64,000 bases of DNA from Camellia lanceoleosa (GCA_025200525.1 CM045768.1:48864925-48928924); one strand, 5' to 3'; positions 10,453 through 23,560 are shown, numbered from the stretch's first letter. Notes: generated by a model not told the origin, from the letters alone. Numbers and translations are program-made.

Positions 10453-11658
10453 TTATCTTGGAGTATTCATCATACCAAGTTCTGTTCTAATATAACAAAA
10501 TTGTTCTTCATTGAGAGGCTTGGTAAATATGTCAGCTAATTGACGATTTGTAGGCACAATTTCGAGTTCAATGTCACCTTTGAGTACATGATCTCTTAGA
10601 AAATGATGCCTTATTTCAATGTGTTTAGTGCGTGAGTGCTGAATAGGATTTTTTGAAAGGTTAATGGCACTTGTGTTGTCACATTTTATAGGAATTTTAT
10701 CATAGTGAAGTCCAAAATCTTGAAGTTGTTGTTTCATCCAAAACAATTGTGCACAACACCCAGCGGCGGCAATGTATTCTGCTTCAGCAGTTGACAAAGC
10801 CACTGAGTTTTGTTTTTTGCAAAACCAAGAAGTGAGTGAGTGTCCAAGAAAATGACAAGTGCCACTAGTGCTTTTTCGATCAAGTCTACATCCCGTAAAG
10901 TCGGCATCTGAGTAACCAAAAAGTTCAAAGGTGGTTCCCTTAGGATACCATAATCCCAAATTTTGAGTGCCAACAAGATATCTGAAAATACGTTTGACTG
11001 CGGTGATGTGTGACTCTTTTGGTGCGGATTGAAAACGTGCACACATACAAACACTAAACATTATGTCGGGCCTACTTGCAATAAGATAGAGTAAAGAACC
11101 AATCATACCTCGATATTTCTTTTCATCTACAGGTTTACCTTGCTCATCTTTGTTGATTTTTATTGATGTGCTCAGTGGAGTTGCTGCAGGCTTTGATGAT
11201 TCCATTTCAAACCTTTTGAGTAGATCGTTGATATATTTCGTTTGATTTAAATGTATTCCATCATTAGTTTGTTTAATTTGTAGACCAAGAAAGTAATTTA
11301 ATTCCCCCATCATACTCATTTCAAACTCACCCTGCATGTCTTTAGCAAACTCTTTGCACAAATTTTCATTAGTAGCACCAAAAATGATATCGTCAACATA
11401 AATTTGAACAATTAGCATGTTTTCTTTTTTGATTTTTATAAAAAGTGTTGTATCAATTTTTCCTCTACAAAAGCCTTTGTCAAGTAGAAAATTACTCAAT
11501 CTTTCATACCATGCTCTAGGAGCTTGTTTCAAACCATATAAAGCTTTTGAAAGTTTGAAAACATGATCTGGGTATTTATGATTTTCAAAACCAGGAGGTT
11601 GTTCAACATAGACTTCCTCCGAAATATACCCATTTAAAAAAGCACTTTTAACATACAT
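10453..11658 (-). pseudogene. pol: copia RT-RNase H (copy A)
   Basis: Open for 401 residues. It starts within the RT at the VKSAFLNG block, then EEVYVEQPPGF, KALYGLKQAPRAWY, the catalytic YVDD at 11400-11389, NYFLGLQIKQ, and RNase H with LSTAEAEYIAA, KHIEIRHHFLRD and the C-terminal TNRQLADIFTKPL. The stop is right after GMMNTPR. It overlaps the upstream piece out of frame: one base appears to be missing just before VKSAFLNG. That frameshift is in both copies. The catalytic residues of this part are all kept. Confidence 0.9.
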
Positions 11659-12893
11659 TGATATAATTTAAAATCTTTAAAACACGCAAAAGCAAGTAAC
11701 ATTCTAATAGCTTCAAGTCTAGCAACTGGTGCAAAAGTTTCATCAAAATCAATTCCCTCTTCTTGATTATAGCCTTGAGCTACTAATCTAGCTTTATTTC
11801 TAGTAACAACTCCAGATTCGTCCATTTTATTTCGAAAAACCCATTTTGTACCAATAACGGGATGATCCTTAGGTCGAGGGGTCAAAAACCAAACTTCATT
11901 TCTTTCAAATGGATTTAATTCTTCTTGCATTGCTAAAATCCAATTTTCATCATTTTCAGCTTCTAAAAATGATTTTGGTTCAATTTGTGAAACAAATGCT
12001 AAGTTACCACAAATATTTCTAATAGAGGAACGAGTTTTTATACCTTCTGCCGCATCACCTATGATGAGGTCTTTGGGGTAGCCATGAGCATACTTCCATT
12101 CTTTTGGTAGATTTGAGTCACTTTCTGGAAGAGCATATATTTCTTGAAGTTTCTCCATTGTCATTTCTTCTTCTTGTTCGCGTAATGGATTTTCTTCATT
12201 TTCCTTTTTGTAAATGCTCTCCATGCTTGGTTGATTTTCTACAATATCATTACTTACAAGATTCTTGGAAATAATATCGTTAGATTCATCAAAAACAACA
12301 TGCACAGATTCTTCAACAAGTAGAGTTCTTTTATTGAATACTCTATAAGCTTTACTAGACATAGAATAACCAAGAAATATAGCTTCATCCGATTTAGCAT
12401 CAAATTTTCCTAAGTTATCTTTATTGTTGTTTAATATAAAACATTTACAACCAAAAGCACGCAAGTGACTAATATTAGGTTTTCTTCCTTTCCAAAGTTC
12501 ATAAGGGGTTTTCTTAAGAATAGGTCTAATCATGGCACAGTTTATAACATAGCATGCAGTGTTAACAGCTTCCGCCCAAAAATATTTAGGCAAATTATTT
12601 TCGCAAAGCATAGTACGAGCCATTTCTTTAAGAGTTCTATTTTTTCTTTCAACCACACCATTTTGTTGAGGAGTCCTAGGGGCTGAGAAATTATGATCTA
12701 TTCCTAAGTCATCACAAAACATAATAAAATCATCATTTTCAAATTCTCTACCATGATCACTTCTAATACTACAAATATTAAGATTTTTCTCATTTTGAAT
12801 TCTTTTACAAAGTTTTGAGAAATTATAAAAAGCTTCATTTTTGTGTGCTAAAAATAATACCCATGTATATCTAGTATAATCATCAATACACAC
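11634..12893 (-). pseudogene. pol: copia integrase core and start of RT (copy A)
   Basis: A 419-residue frame. The integrase triad is visible: Asp in CIDDYTRYTW, Asp in IRSDHGREFEN, Glu in NGVVERKNRTL. It goes on with WKGRKPNISHLRAFGC, FLGYS, a variable acidic linker, and the RT N-terminus WVFRNKMDESG, RLVAQGYNQEEGIDF, FAPVARLEAIR. It ends in the frameshift before VKSAFLNG. The true upstream frame continues past the listed first Met to a stop shared by both copies at about 12920. Confidence 0.88.
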
Positions 12894-13880
12894 AAGGGCA
12901 TAAGATTTTCCTCCTAAACTTTATGTTCTAGATGGTCCGAATAGATCAATATGCAAGAGTTGAAGCGGTCTAGTAGTTGAAACAATAATTTTGATTTAAA
13001 AAGAAATTCTAGTGATTTTTCTAAATTGACATGCATCACAAAGTTTATCTTTTTCAAAATAACTTTTGGTAAACCTATGACTAACTCATTTTTTTAAAGT
13101 TTGGAAATTAAATCAAAATGAGCATGTCATAATCTTTTATGCCAAAACCAACCATTATCATTTATAGCAGATAAACATTTAATATTAAAATGAGAAGACA
13201 AATCATACAAATCAAACACATATACATTCTCATGTCTATAACCTATAAATAAAGTTTTATTTTCTAAAGTGTTTTCAATAGTGCAATGAGTTTTCTCAAA
13301 AATAACTCTATAACCTTTATCACATAATTGACTAATACTAAGCAAGTTATGTTTTAAACCTTCAACAAATAAAACATTTTCAATAATAGGAGAGGGATTT
13401 TTATCAATACTTCCTACACCAATGATTTTACCCTTGCTATTGTCGCCAAAAGTCACATATCCGCCATCCTTTGGTTGGAGTGTGGCGAACATAGCTTTAT
13501 TTCCAGTCATGTGCCTCGAACATGCACTGTCGAGATACCATCTATCGTTACTGGATTTTGTCTTGAAACATACCTACAAAAATTTGATTTCTCTATTGGT
13601 ACCCATTTTTTTTTGGGTCCATAAAAGTTAGAATTTGACACTCTTAAGATATCCTTAGGGACCCACATCTTTTTTATTTTAGCAAAAGGATTTCTTTTAA
13701 TAGGACATGAAGGTGAAATATGACCTTTTGTTCCACAAAAATGACATGTGAGATGAGAATGATTAGAAGATGCATATACAAAGCCATTTTTGACAGTTTT
13801 TACTTTTGAAAAAGGTTTATATCCAATTCCGGCTCTACCAAAAGTACGGTTTTGATTTTTAAGAATTTTATCTAACGTCT
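12894..13880 (-). pseudogene. pol: copia protease and pre-integrase zinc region (copy A)
   Basis: On the minus strand, WYLDSACSRHMTG carries the protease Asp-Ser-Ala triplet at 13531-13523 (most copia elements have DSG). After it come the open piece 13510-13127 with LLSISQLCDKGY and the zinc-binding WFWHKRL. A TGA stop follows where a Gly codon is expected (GGA to TGA), and HAHFD continues. The N-terminal part of this stretch is frameshifted. Confidence 0.75.
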
Positions 13881-15282
13881 CGACCTTGAGTAAACTTTGA
13901 AAGAGTAGTTTTCAAGTCTTCAATATTTTCTTTCAAAATAATTTGCTCATTTTTAAAGACTCGCTTTTTTGCAATACAACTAAATGTTTTTCAGAAATTA
14001 AAGACTCTTTTTGATTTAAAATCTCATTTTCCTTTTTTATTTTCATGGCTTCATTTTCTAAAACATTTATCTTAGAAGTCAATGATTCATTTTCTTTTGA
14101 TAAATTTGAAATTACTTTCTTTTGGCAATTATTTTTCAAACTAAGTTTCTTAAATTCAGCATGTAATTCATCAAAAGCTAATTGTAATTCATCAAATGTA
14201 AAGGATTCGTCATTTACCTCATTTTCATTTCCAAGTGCCATTAAACATAGGTTAGCAACCTCGTTTTTGCAAACTTCGGTTTCTGTGTCGCTTTCATCAC
14301 TATCTTTTTCCCATGCTGCAATCATAGCTTTCTTCTTGTCCTTCTTAAATTTTTTCTTAAGTTCTAGACATTCTGATTTGTAGTGTCCAGGTTTGTTGCA
14401 TTCGTAGCAGGTTACTTCAGATTTTTTGTGATTTTCTCTTCTTTGAAAATCCCTATTGTTGAAGTCTTTTTTGAAAAAATTTCGTACGCCTTGTTTCTTT
14501 CTCACAAACCTTTGGAACTTTCTAGTGATGAATGCCATTTCCTCATCCTCATCTGAATCATCTTCCTCTTGATGTTTTGAAGTGGATTTGAAGGCTATTC
14601 CTTTCTTTTTGTTGTTGTCCTCCTCTTCCTTTCCTTCTTGCATTATGAGCTCATGAGTTAAGAGAGATCTCATTAACTCATCTAGACTTACCTTTGATAA
14701 ATCCTTGGCTTCGGTAATGGCAATGACTTTTGTCTCCCAACATTTTGGCAATGACCTAAGCACTTTTCTTACAATTTCAGCATTAGTATATATTTTGCCA
14801 AGAGAAGTTAGACCATTAATAATATCAGTAAAACGAGTAAACATTTGAGGAATAGTTTCATCAGGCTTTATTTTAAATAATTCATAATTATGGACTAGCA
14901 AACTGACTCTAGATTCTTTAACTTGTTCAGTTCCCTCATGAGTCACTATAAGCTTGTCCCAAATTTCTTTTGGTTTTACATGTGAAAATTCTTGAACTCG
15001 TTGGCATCTAAGGTAAAGACAACATGTTTGTAGCTTTGACATTAATTTGGGCCATTCTAGTATCCGATTCATCCCACTCATCTTCGTGTTTTGGTACCCT
15101 AAGTCCATCTACGCTTTTGGTAGAATTTTTAGACCATTACAAATAATTTTCCAACATTCATAATCATTAGATTGAATATGTATGGTCATCCTAGTTTTCC
15201 AATAGCTAAAATTTGTGCCGCTAAATAGAGGTGGCCTATTAGATGCTTGTCCCTCGGGTAAGGAATAACTAGGGGTTGCCAT
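13881..15282 (-). pseudogene. gag: copia gag with zinc knuckle and long coiled coil (copy A)
   Basis: The start is the ATG at 15282-15280 (MATPSYSLPEG), downstream of the primer site. The N-terminus has RPPLFSGTNFSYWKTRM, usual for copia gag. Copy A shifts frame near 15110-15125, and the main piece runs 15108-13933. The zinc knuckle CYECNKPGHYKSEC is at 14409-14368. It is followed by an acidic stretch and then a coiled coil of about 100 residues rich in Lys, Glu, Asn and Leu. The long coiled coil is a Sirevirus trait. The frameshift near 15115 is absent in copy B, so it may be a sequencing error. Confidence 0.83.
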
Positions 15283-15323
15283 AATCTACTCTAAGACGGT
15301 TAAGTCACAGAAATTAGAGTCTA

Positions 15324-15336
15324 GACTCTGATACCA
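15324..15336 (-). other. primer binding site of the Sirevirus
   Basis: The minus strand reads TGGTATCAGAGTC two bases inside the 5' LTR border, complementary to initiator-methionine tRNA. Confidence 0.88.
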
Positions 15337-15338
15337 AT

Positions 15339-16174
15339 TGTTATCCCAGATAGGCAACCCAAGAGGGGGGTGAATTGGGTTTAAAAATTTCACAGTATTA
15401 AAATTAATACAATATTCAGAATTTTAATAAATAAAAAAAAACAGAATAATAATTATCAAAATAAAAGTAAGAGAGATAGGGAGAGAAAATCAAACACTGC
15501 GATTTATAGTGGTTCGGCACACCGGCCTATGTCCACTCCCCAAGGAACCTCCTTGAGAATTTCTTTACTATCAATTGAATAAATACACCACCAAGCTTGT
15601 GGATTTGGCACAAGACTTACTTTTATCTATTGAGCCTTACTCAACAATAAAAGCCTTACCCTTACAAAATCTCTCTAAAAAATAAGGAATAAGAATAAGG
15701 GTAATTTAAACCCTCTTTTACAATAATTCTCTCACAAAGAGTGGATATGAAAGTGTAAGAACAAATGCTAGACTTAGATCTGAAAGTGAAAGAGCAGAAT
15801 ACTCAGAATTTTGAAGCTTACAGAAAATTTTTCTCTTCAAGTTCTTGGTTTTTTCTTCACATCCAACACCTCTATTTATACACAAAAATATACCCGTTGG
15901 ACGCTCCTTGCTGACGTCATGGCTTACATAAGCGCGCTCCTGACGTCATCGCTTACATAAGCACGCTCCTGATGTCATGGCTTACATAAGCAGGCTCTTG
16001 ATGTCATCGCTTACATAAGTACACTCCTTAATTTTAAATAGTCAGCAAATGATAAGAATAAAAATAAGACTAATTTTTTCTTTTTGTTTTTTTTCAAACA
16101 TGGAGCCACCGTTTTTGTAGACAATTTAATACAAAGTTCACAATTTTCAAACAAATAAATAATTTTCTCCATCT
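15339..16174 (-). repeat. Sirevirus 5' LTR, U5-R and proximal U3 (copy A)
   Basis: It matches 7096-7931 closely. It keeps the TATA box (about 15880-15870) and four bZIP-like repeats (TGACGTCA at 15912 and 15941; TGATGTCA at 15970 and 15999). The match to the other LTR stops after CTCCATCT, where the viral insertion starts; the rest of the LTR resumes at 24095. Confidence 0.9.
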
Positions 16175-16389
16175 AGTTTTCGGTTCCATCTTAATCACCC
16201 ACGAGATCAGTCTGTTATCCACCTGGTTTCAGTCACCCACTTCCATTTCTTGTCCAGAGTAAGTCCTTAGAGTTAGGCAGTGTGGACATTTAGGATAGGG
16301 TCTGTGCTAAACCATTCTGGTCTGTGGTAACTTGACAAGAATAGGGTATGTATTAAGATATCTGTAAAACTGATTAATTAGAAAGAACA
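16175..16389 (+). other. caulimovirid 5' leader before ORF1 (copy A)
   Basis: 215 bases with no long frame, ending at the ORF1 ATG. The integrated form has lost the promoter from this side; it lies at the other end, as expected for a circular genome opened at the primer site. Confidence 0.6.
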
Positions 16390-17187
16390 ATGAGTCGATT
16401 ATTTAGAAGTAACTCATCAGTCAGTTCTAGGTCAACAACTTTACCTTCCATACCTAATCAAGGATTAGTCATTAATGAAGAAGATGTTGAAATACAAAAT
16501 GATCAATTTAATAGAGATTGGAATATACCAAAATTACAAATCAAAGAAATTTATAAAACAACATTTCTACAGAATGTTTTTAAAGTTGTATTACATGTTA
16601 AAACAATTGAACAAGTTTATGCTTTAGAAAAACCTCGAGAAACTTGTCAGTTATTTGATACTAAATTAATTAAAAGACACAAAGATAATGGTTACAATTT
16701 TATTCACATTGGTCTAATTCAAGTTGGTCTTAATCCACTTACACCTGTTAGAAAAAATACTTCTGTTTTATTATGCTTAAGAGATGCTCGTTTTCTTAAT
16801 TATAATGATAGTTTAATGGGAATGATGGAAACTGGTCTTCATAAAGGTCCAGTACATTTTAATTGTTTTCCTGATTTTACGCTCAGTTTAAGTGATCCAA
16901 ATATTTTACATGCTTTAACATTAAATATTCAACTACATGGTTCATTCACTAATATGATGGCTAAGACACATAATATTGCTTTAATTTATCGCGTTCACTA
17001 TAAATGTATGCAAACTAATTTAAATGTTCATGCTCTGCATAAATCACTTAAAGATAAAACTTTACTTATTCAAAGTAGTAGTCATAGTGAATCCCATATT
17101 AATATTCCTAAAATGATTGAATGGAAAGATATTGATTTACCTGATGAATGGATTACTGTTAATGAAAATTACAAACATAATCAGTAA
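16390..17187 (+). pseudogene. caulimovirid movement protein region of ORF1 (copy A)
   Basis: An open frame of 265 residues starting at an ATG. By position and pattern it is the 30K-type movement protein, which in exogenous relatives forms tubules through plasmodesmata. Visible: N-terminal Ser-rich part, WNIPKLQ block, a central hydrophobic beta-rich part with IHIGLIQVGLNPLT, and an Asp-containing LRDARF block usual in this family. It ends at a TAA where the polyprotein should continue. In copy B the same region is split by many small edits, mostly at CAG/CTG-like sites, so copy A is the better reading here. Confidence 0.75.
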
Positions 17188-19617
17188 CAATCCTCGTAAC
17201 AAGATATTAAAGATATCGACAATTTAATGATGGTTTTGTTCATATTAAATTTAACCGTAGTCAATCCTCTAGACATAGTACATCTAGTGCCCCTAGCTTA
17301 AATAGGAATCAAGATGAAATATTTACCACACCTCTATTTAGAAAAAATAGTCAACTTAATATCGGTCCAACCATAGGTCCTACAATCAATCCAAAATTAA
17401 AAGGAATTGATAATTCCTCAACTTCTCAAATTAGTAAACCTGCTTATTCTACACATACTCATTTCCTTGATGAAGAAGTTCATTCAACCGACTCTCCGAC
17501 TCAAACCGATATGGAAGAATTTACACCACCGTCAATCCACAATTATTGACAATTAAAAAGGAATTTACTCCCAATCTTGATAAATTACTTATTGATTTTA
17601 AATCTAAAGCTAATCGCACTCAAATACCATGCTTATTATGCTAAATATACTTCAAATGTCTCAAATCTCCCAAGAATGGTATAATTTTATGGTTCGATAT
17701 GGTTTTGAATTACCCTTACTAGAATATGAAGAAAAATATTATAAAACACTTACTACAATTACTAAACATAAATGGAAAACTTCTGCTACCACTACAATTA
17801 GTTCTAGTCATGCTCCTTAGAGAAAATTATTCTTAATCAACAAGGTTCAAATTCCCTCTCTTTTTAAATTACCTGGCGATGATAATGAACACAAAAAAGT
17901 CATTGAACAAAATAATTATACTAACCAGTGTTTAAATACAATTGGTAAACAATTAGATAAAATAGAAACTAATTTAGAATTGCTCACACTTCATCATCTA
18001 AACAACCTTTAGATGCACCTTTACTTAACCTACCTAGTAAACGCTTCTACCCGAACTAGCCTAGTTACAAATGATCAATCATCTACGGTCCAAGCCATTG
18101 AAAAATTATTTACCAAATTAGCAGATCGATACTCCCTCACCTTCTAAAGATAAAGGTATTATCGTCTCTAAATCAACAATTTGATATTAACCCAAATTCT
18201 ACTTCCTCCGACATCGACAATGAAATTAATAACTTAGCTCAACAATTCCAAGTTGCGAAAATACACTATCCTAAAATTAATCCTCAAACTACCAAGAATT
18301 GGTATACTAAGCCTACTCTGCCGATTTACAATTTGAAGAAAATAATGTTAATAATCAATTTTCGTCTCGCTAAAAAATTATAATGAATGGAATATTGATG
18401 ATCTTAGTGAAGATCAACTCCTCCAAAAATTAAATCATTTATCTATGGTCTCAATAGCTTATCTCTCTAATTATCCCCAATATACTCAACCCGAAATTGT
18501 AAATTTAATTACTATGGCTTTACCGGTCACCAAATCTTGGTGGGAAAAATATTTAATCGACACCCAACGAGACTCTATCATCTATGCTAACCAAACTGAT
18601 GATCAAGGATTACCTATATTTGATGAAAATTTAGGATGTTGCCAACCTGATGGTATTAACCAATTAATTTATACAATTATTAGACATTTTATTGGTACCC
18701 CAACTAATATATATTCTCGCATTCATGATCAACTCAAGAATCTTACTTGTCCAACCTTAAGTGATTTTAGATGGTATAAAGATGTTTTTACCTCTAGAGT
18801 TATGCCGAGAGAAGACTACTAAATCATTCGAAAGAAAAATTTATTAATGGATTACCTAGTTTATTTGCTCACAAAATTAGAGATGTTCTTAGTCACCCTA
18901 CGGGTGTTATTGAATATGATAATTTAACATATGGTGATATAATTAGCACTATTCAAAAAGAAGGCTTAAAAATGTGTATTGATTTAAAACTTAGTCAAAA
19001 AGCTACAAAAGATAAACATAAAGCTAAATATGAATTAGGAAATTTCAGAACAATATGGACTACCTCCTATTGCACCCTCTCAGAGGAAATCACACAAACA
19101 TTCAAAACATAAATCCAAATATTACAAGAAGCCTTATTCACCCTCCAAATCTAATGACAAATTTTATACTAAACCCAAAAAGAAATATCATAAATCTAAA
19201 TCACATCCGAGATCAAAATCTAATAAAGATATTACGTGTTATAACTCAGGACAAAAGGCCACTATGCTAATAAATGCAAAGAGAAACAAAAGCTCAAAGA
19301 CGAGTCAATCAACTCCAAATTAATGATGAATCCAAAATACGCTTATTTGAAATCTTCCAATTAAATCACCGATAATGATTCCTCTCGTATTTCCATCTAC
19401 ATCCAATTCCCCATCTAATAGTGATAATTCTGATTCTGATAATCAAATTACCTTAGGATGTAATGATGTTTGTTGTAAACCGGTTAAACAAATTTCTGTT
19501 CTTACTAAACATAGTCAAGAAGAATCTGATTTAATTGATTTAATTAGTAAATTAGATGATCCTCAATTACAACAACAATATATTGATATGCTCAAAGGTC
19601 TAATGCTTCAAATGTAA
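17188..19617 (+). pseudogene. caulimovirid middle region and coat protein with zinc knuckle, broken (copy A)
   Basis: The polyprotein is spread over several frames. Pieces: a linker (17220-17820), an intact stretch of coat-protein core at 18445-18822 (125 residues), then 18823-19370 with a Lys/His/Ser-rich tail. The nucleocapsid zinc knuckle is damaged here (19237-19277, second Cys lost) but intact in copy B at 54266-54307. 19375-19617 is a Ser/Asp/Asn-rich acidic stretch ending in a TAA found in both copies. Confidence 0.72.
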
Positions 19618-20508
19618 ACTAAACCTAAGTTTAATAAACCCATCATTAGTTTATCTAAAACTTTAGAAAAATTTAAAAATAAAACTAAAGAAGTTACACT
19701 TCAAGACTTACAATTTGAAATCAATCAAATTAAACAAACAATAAGAGATCTTCAAAATAAAGATAATAAATTAGAAAATGAAATTATTAATCTTAAACTT
19801 AAACAAAACTTAAATGATTTCCAACCTAATGCACAATCACCTCATGAATCTGAACATAATTATGATCATGATTCTGATCATACTGATCCAACTAAACTCA
19901 TATTTGATAATCGATCTCAAGCTACTAACCTTGAAGATAAACGATTAAATTTACTTAATAAAATTTATATGCAAAAATGGTACTCAAGAATTAAAATCAT
20001 TGTTGAAGATTTTGAATTAGAATTAGTTGCATTAATTGATACTGGTGCTGATTTAAATTGCATTCAAGAAGGATTACTTCCTACTAAATATTATCATAAA
20101 TGTCAAGAGAAATTAACTTCTGCTAATGGTAGTAAAATGCATATTCGATATAAATTACCTAAAGTACATGTTTGTCAAAATAATGTTTGCTTTAAAACTA
20201 CATTTGTTTTAGTCAAAAATATGACTGATCGGATTATTTTAGGTACACCATTTATATCTTTATTATATCCATTTACTACTTCTACTGAAGGAATTACTAC
20301 TTATGTTTTAGGACATCCTGTTACATTTACATTCTTATTTCCACCTGAACAATTAGAGTTAAATCAATTACAAGATTGTTCTATTACCCACACTATTAAA
20401 CGACTAACTCGGCATATTAATTTTCTTAAAGAAGAAATTAATTACAAAAGAATAGATCAACTTAATCGATCCCGCTTCTCATCTCTCAAATTAATGATTT
20501 CAAATTAA
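19618..20508 (+). pseudogene. caulimovirid coiled coil and aspartic protease (copy A)
   Basis: The frame is open from just after the TAA at 19615 and reads through without an early ATG. First comes a coiled-coil stretch (19690-19810, Gln/Lys/Asn/Leu-rich), then an Asp/His-rich linker, then the protease with Asp-Thr-Gly at 20038-20046 and the later RIILGTPF block. The protease would cut the ORF1 polyprotein. Copy B has lost the DTG by a change that looks like sequence error. Confidence 0.82.
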
Positions 20509-21890
20509 AACTTGAATCAACTGCTTGTTCAACTTTACCTACCGTGATTCTCGCATAGGAGAAAGCATGTAGTTACTTTACCATATATTAAAGGTTTTAA
20601 TGAACGACAAATACCTACTAAATCGGCCTATTCAAATGAATCATGAATTGTTAGAAATGTGTAAAAAGGAAATTAATGAATTATTAAAAATAGAATTATT
20701 AGTCCCAAAGAAATCACCATGGTCTTGTCCTCGCTTTTTATGTTAATAAAATGTCAATTAGAACGAGGTGTTCTCGCCTAGTTATTAATTATAAACCATT
20801 AAATGTCGTTCTTGAATGGATTAGATATCCTATTCCTAATAAAAAGACCTAATTAAAAGACTTAATCAAGTCGTTATTTTTAGTAAATTTGATTTAAAAA
20901 GTGGTTTCGCAAATTCAAATTCATCCTAAAGATCGATATAAACCGCTTTTAATACACCTTTTGGCCAATATGAATGGAATGTCATGCCATTTGGATTAAA
21001 AATGCTCCTAGTGAATTTCAAAATATAATGAATGATATTTTTAACCCATTTAGTCATTTTTCTATTGTTTACATTGATGACATATTAATCTTTTCTAAAT
21101 CAATTAGTGAACATAGGAAACATCTTATCGCTTTCTTTTATACTATTAAAAGTCATGGTCTAGTCATATCCGCTCCTAAGATTAAATTATTTCAGACTAA
21201 AGTTAGGTTTTTAGGTTATGATATTTATCATAATACTATTCTCCCAATTAGTCGCCTATTGAGTTTATGCCTAAATTTCTGATGAAATTCTTGATAAAAC
21301 TCAATTACAAAGGTTTTAGGTTCCCTCAATTACATTGTGAATTTTATAAAGACCTTAGGCAAATCACAACCATTGTTCGATCGGTTAAAGGATAATCCTC
21401 CTCCTGGTCTTCTACTCATACGCCGTTGTTCAACAAGTTAAACAATATGTCAAGTCTCTTCCTTGTCTTGGTATTCCTCCGAGAACTCATTCAAAATTAT
21501 TCAAACCGATGCTTCCGATATTGGTTATGGTGGCATTCTCCTTCGTAAAGTCACTCTACTATCCGAACAAATTGTTCGCTTTCATTCTCGTGTCCGAATA
21601 AAGCACAATTAAATTATAGTACTATTAAAAAAGAAATTTTATCTATCGCTTTTATGTATTCAAAATTTCAAGATGATATTTTAAATCAAAAATTTTTACT
21701 TCGTGTCGATTGCAAATCTGCTAAATATGTTTTAGAAAAAGATGTTCAAAATCTTGCTAGTAAACAGATTTTTGCCCGTTGGCAATCTATTTTAAGTATT
21801 TTTGATTTTGATATTACCTATATACCTGGTTGTCAAAATTCCCTACCTGATTTTCTTACCCGAGAATTTTTACAGGGGGGTAAGGGATGA
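20509..21890 (+). pseudogene. caulimovirid reverse transcriptase-RNase H, broken (copy A)
   Basis: The N-terminal RT part (20560-20970) is in several frames. The palm is open at 20974-21282 with catalytic YIDD at 21070-21081 and FLGYD. RNase H starts near 21500 (TDAS block) and is open at 21654-21890, with RVDCKSAKYVL and the last HExx-like ARWQSILSIFDFDI segment. The TGA at 21888-21890 overlaps the ATG of ORF2. Confidence 0.83.
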
Positions 21891-23326
21891 GTGCTACTCC
21901 ACATATTTCCTATGTTAAAACCCAAATTATACATTCCCAAACCCTGATCAAACAAGTTAACCGTCGGATTAACCGTCTTAAGTCAGCTAGGCCAACTACT
22001 AAAAGAGCCCAATACATCAATCATCAACAGTTACAAGCTCGCCGTGTTTTACGACATAATTATTACAATGATTTACATTATTACCAGAATTATTTAGATC
22101 TTCTTTCTGGTTACTAATCTTTGTTTCCTAATCAACTCATAGTTCCTCCTCCTCTGGAGTCAATTAAACCATCCTCTTCCATTGACATAATTAATAGACA
22201 CCATACTCTTGGTACTATTCACCGCCCCGACATTTCATCTGCATTGGCTAATGATCCCTTTGCCTCTAGCCAATCAGTTTCAGTTACTCCACTTCCAATT
22301 AATCAAGTTCGACCCTCTCGAACTGAGTACACCAAATCACATGTTGCTAACTTGTTCTACAAAGAACCTAGTCACCCCAGAAGTCAAACCATTAACGAAA
22401 TTGCTCAATTCCATTTTGGCTCTGGATGTCATTTCATTTCTTCACCTCCAGAGAAAAATCTCTCTTATTACAAAGATATTCTGCTCAACCATCATTCCAT
22501 TTTGATCAAACCAATTCAGGATCGTGTCTATGCTTACAAGATCCTATACCATTCACTTTACATTCACAACATTGTCTCTCTTGCAGAATGGGGCAATCCT
22601 AATCGCCGACATTTGCTGGTCATTCTATTCAATATAATTATCATGATTATATTGATGCTTGGTTCAAATTGTTCTTGTACCAAAATGAGTCATTTAGTCA
22701 CTCCGGTTCATCTCATTTGATCAAAAATTCAAATCAATTACCCACTTGGTTTCTTCGATGGTGGACTCATTATGGCCCCATTTCGTATATTCTTCCCGTT
22801 CACTCAATGAAACAATTGCCTATTTTGCTGCTGTTTACCCATTTACTACTCATCAAAAACAATTTCCTATCTTGCTCACTTTTATATCCAAGTACAAAAT
22901 CCCATGGATATTCAAATGGCATTATGGGATTAATGACAACATCATTATTCGCCAACACTCGTTAAATGGTGGGCTAAGTTCAATGTGCCTGTAATTATTG
23001 AAATTGTTTATGAGGAATTCTCCTCGATTCATGTGCTCCAACACCGCAATAGTCAAAGCCCAAGAAGCCCAAAGAGACCCCAACTCAGAATCACCAATAA
23101 GTCACCTCCTTCCTCCAAATCAATCTTGGCAGTCCCTCATCTAGTGGCTCCAAGCCCAAATCATCAAAGATCAAATCCAAGGGAAAGTCCAAAGTCCCAA
23201 GGGTTCCGGACCAACCAAGGTCAAAGTCCAAATCACGTGCTCACCCAAGATTCAACCTCCCGCTTTCGCCCATTGTTCAACTCCGATCCACCAAAGGATC
23301 AATTGCTTCAAATGGCCCGCCTCTAG
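21887..23326 (+). pseudogene. caulimovirid ORF2, unknown function, broken (copy A)
   Basis: The ATG at 21887 overlaps the ORF1 stop by four bases (ATGA), a layout that allows reinitiation. The first 76 residues are basic and likely coiled. A TAA at 22115 interrupts the frame, which then continues in the same frame to about 22600 (22121-22720 block) and afterwards in other frames (22669-22965, 22746-22994). The C-terminal part (22985-23326) is rich in Pro, Ser, Lys and Arg. The family role is not established. The TAA is shared by copy B; the later frame changes partly are not. Confidence 0.7.
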
Positions 23327-23560
23327 TAGATCAAGCCCAAGCCCAATTAAAATGAACAATCTCTCGCACCGCCCAATACCTAGTTCGTAAGATAGTTCGC
23401 ATAGCCTCGTAGGATCCACCAATCAACTTTGGTTATGATCGTCCCGAGTTTCATGATGCTCAGACCCATTTGCTTGAAATAATCGACATAGATTCTTTAT
23501 AAATATAAAATTGACTTCAATCACTACTCTTTTGAGAAAAGTCGCAATTTATATTTATTC
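23327..23560 (+). other. caulimovirid intergenic region (copy A)
   Basis: No frame of note. It leads into the duplicated promoter block. Compared with 58370-58574 it shows several small edits. Confidence 0.5.

Noticed and set aside
14045..14383. Plus-strand ORF opposite the copia gag (also 49092-49430), and 12465-12686
   Set aside because: Shadow frames of the Lys/Glu-rich coiled coil and of the integrase on the true coding strand.
22121..22720. Separate third ORF of the virus starting at 22121
   Set aside because: It begins with TTG and is in the same frame as ORF2 after a single TAA; it is the interrupted continuation of ORF2.
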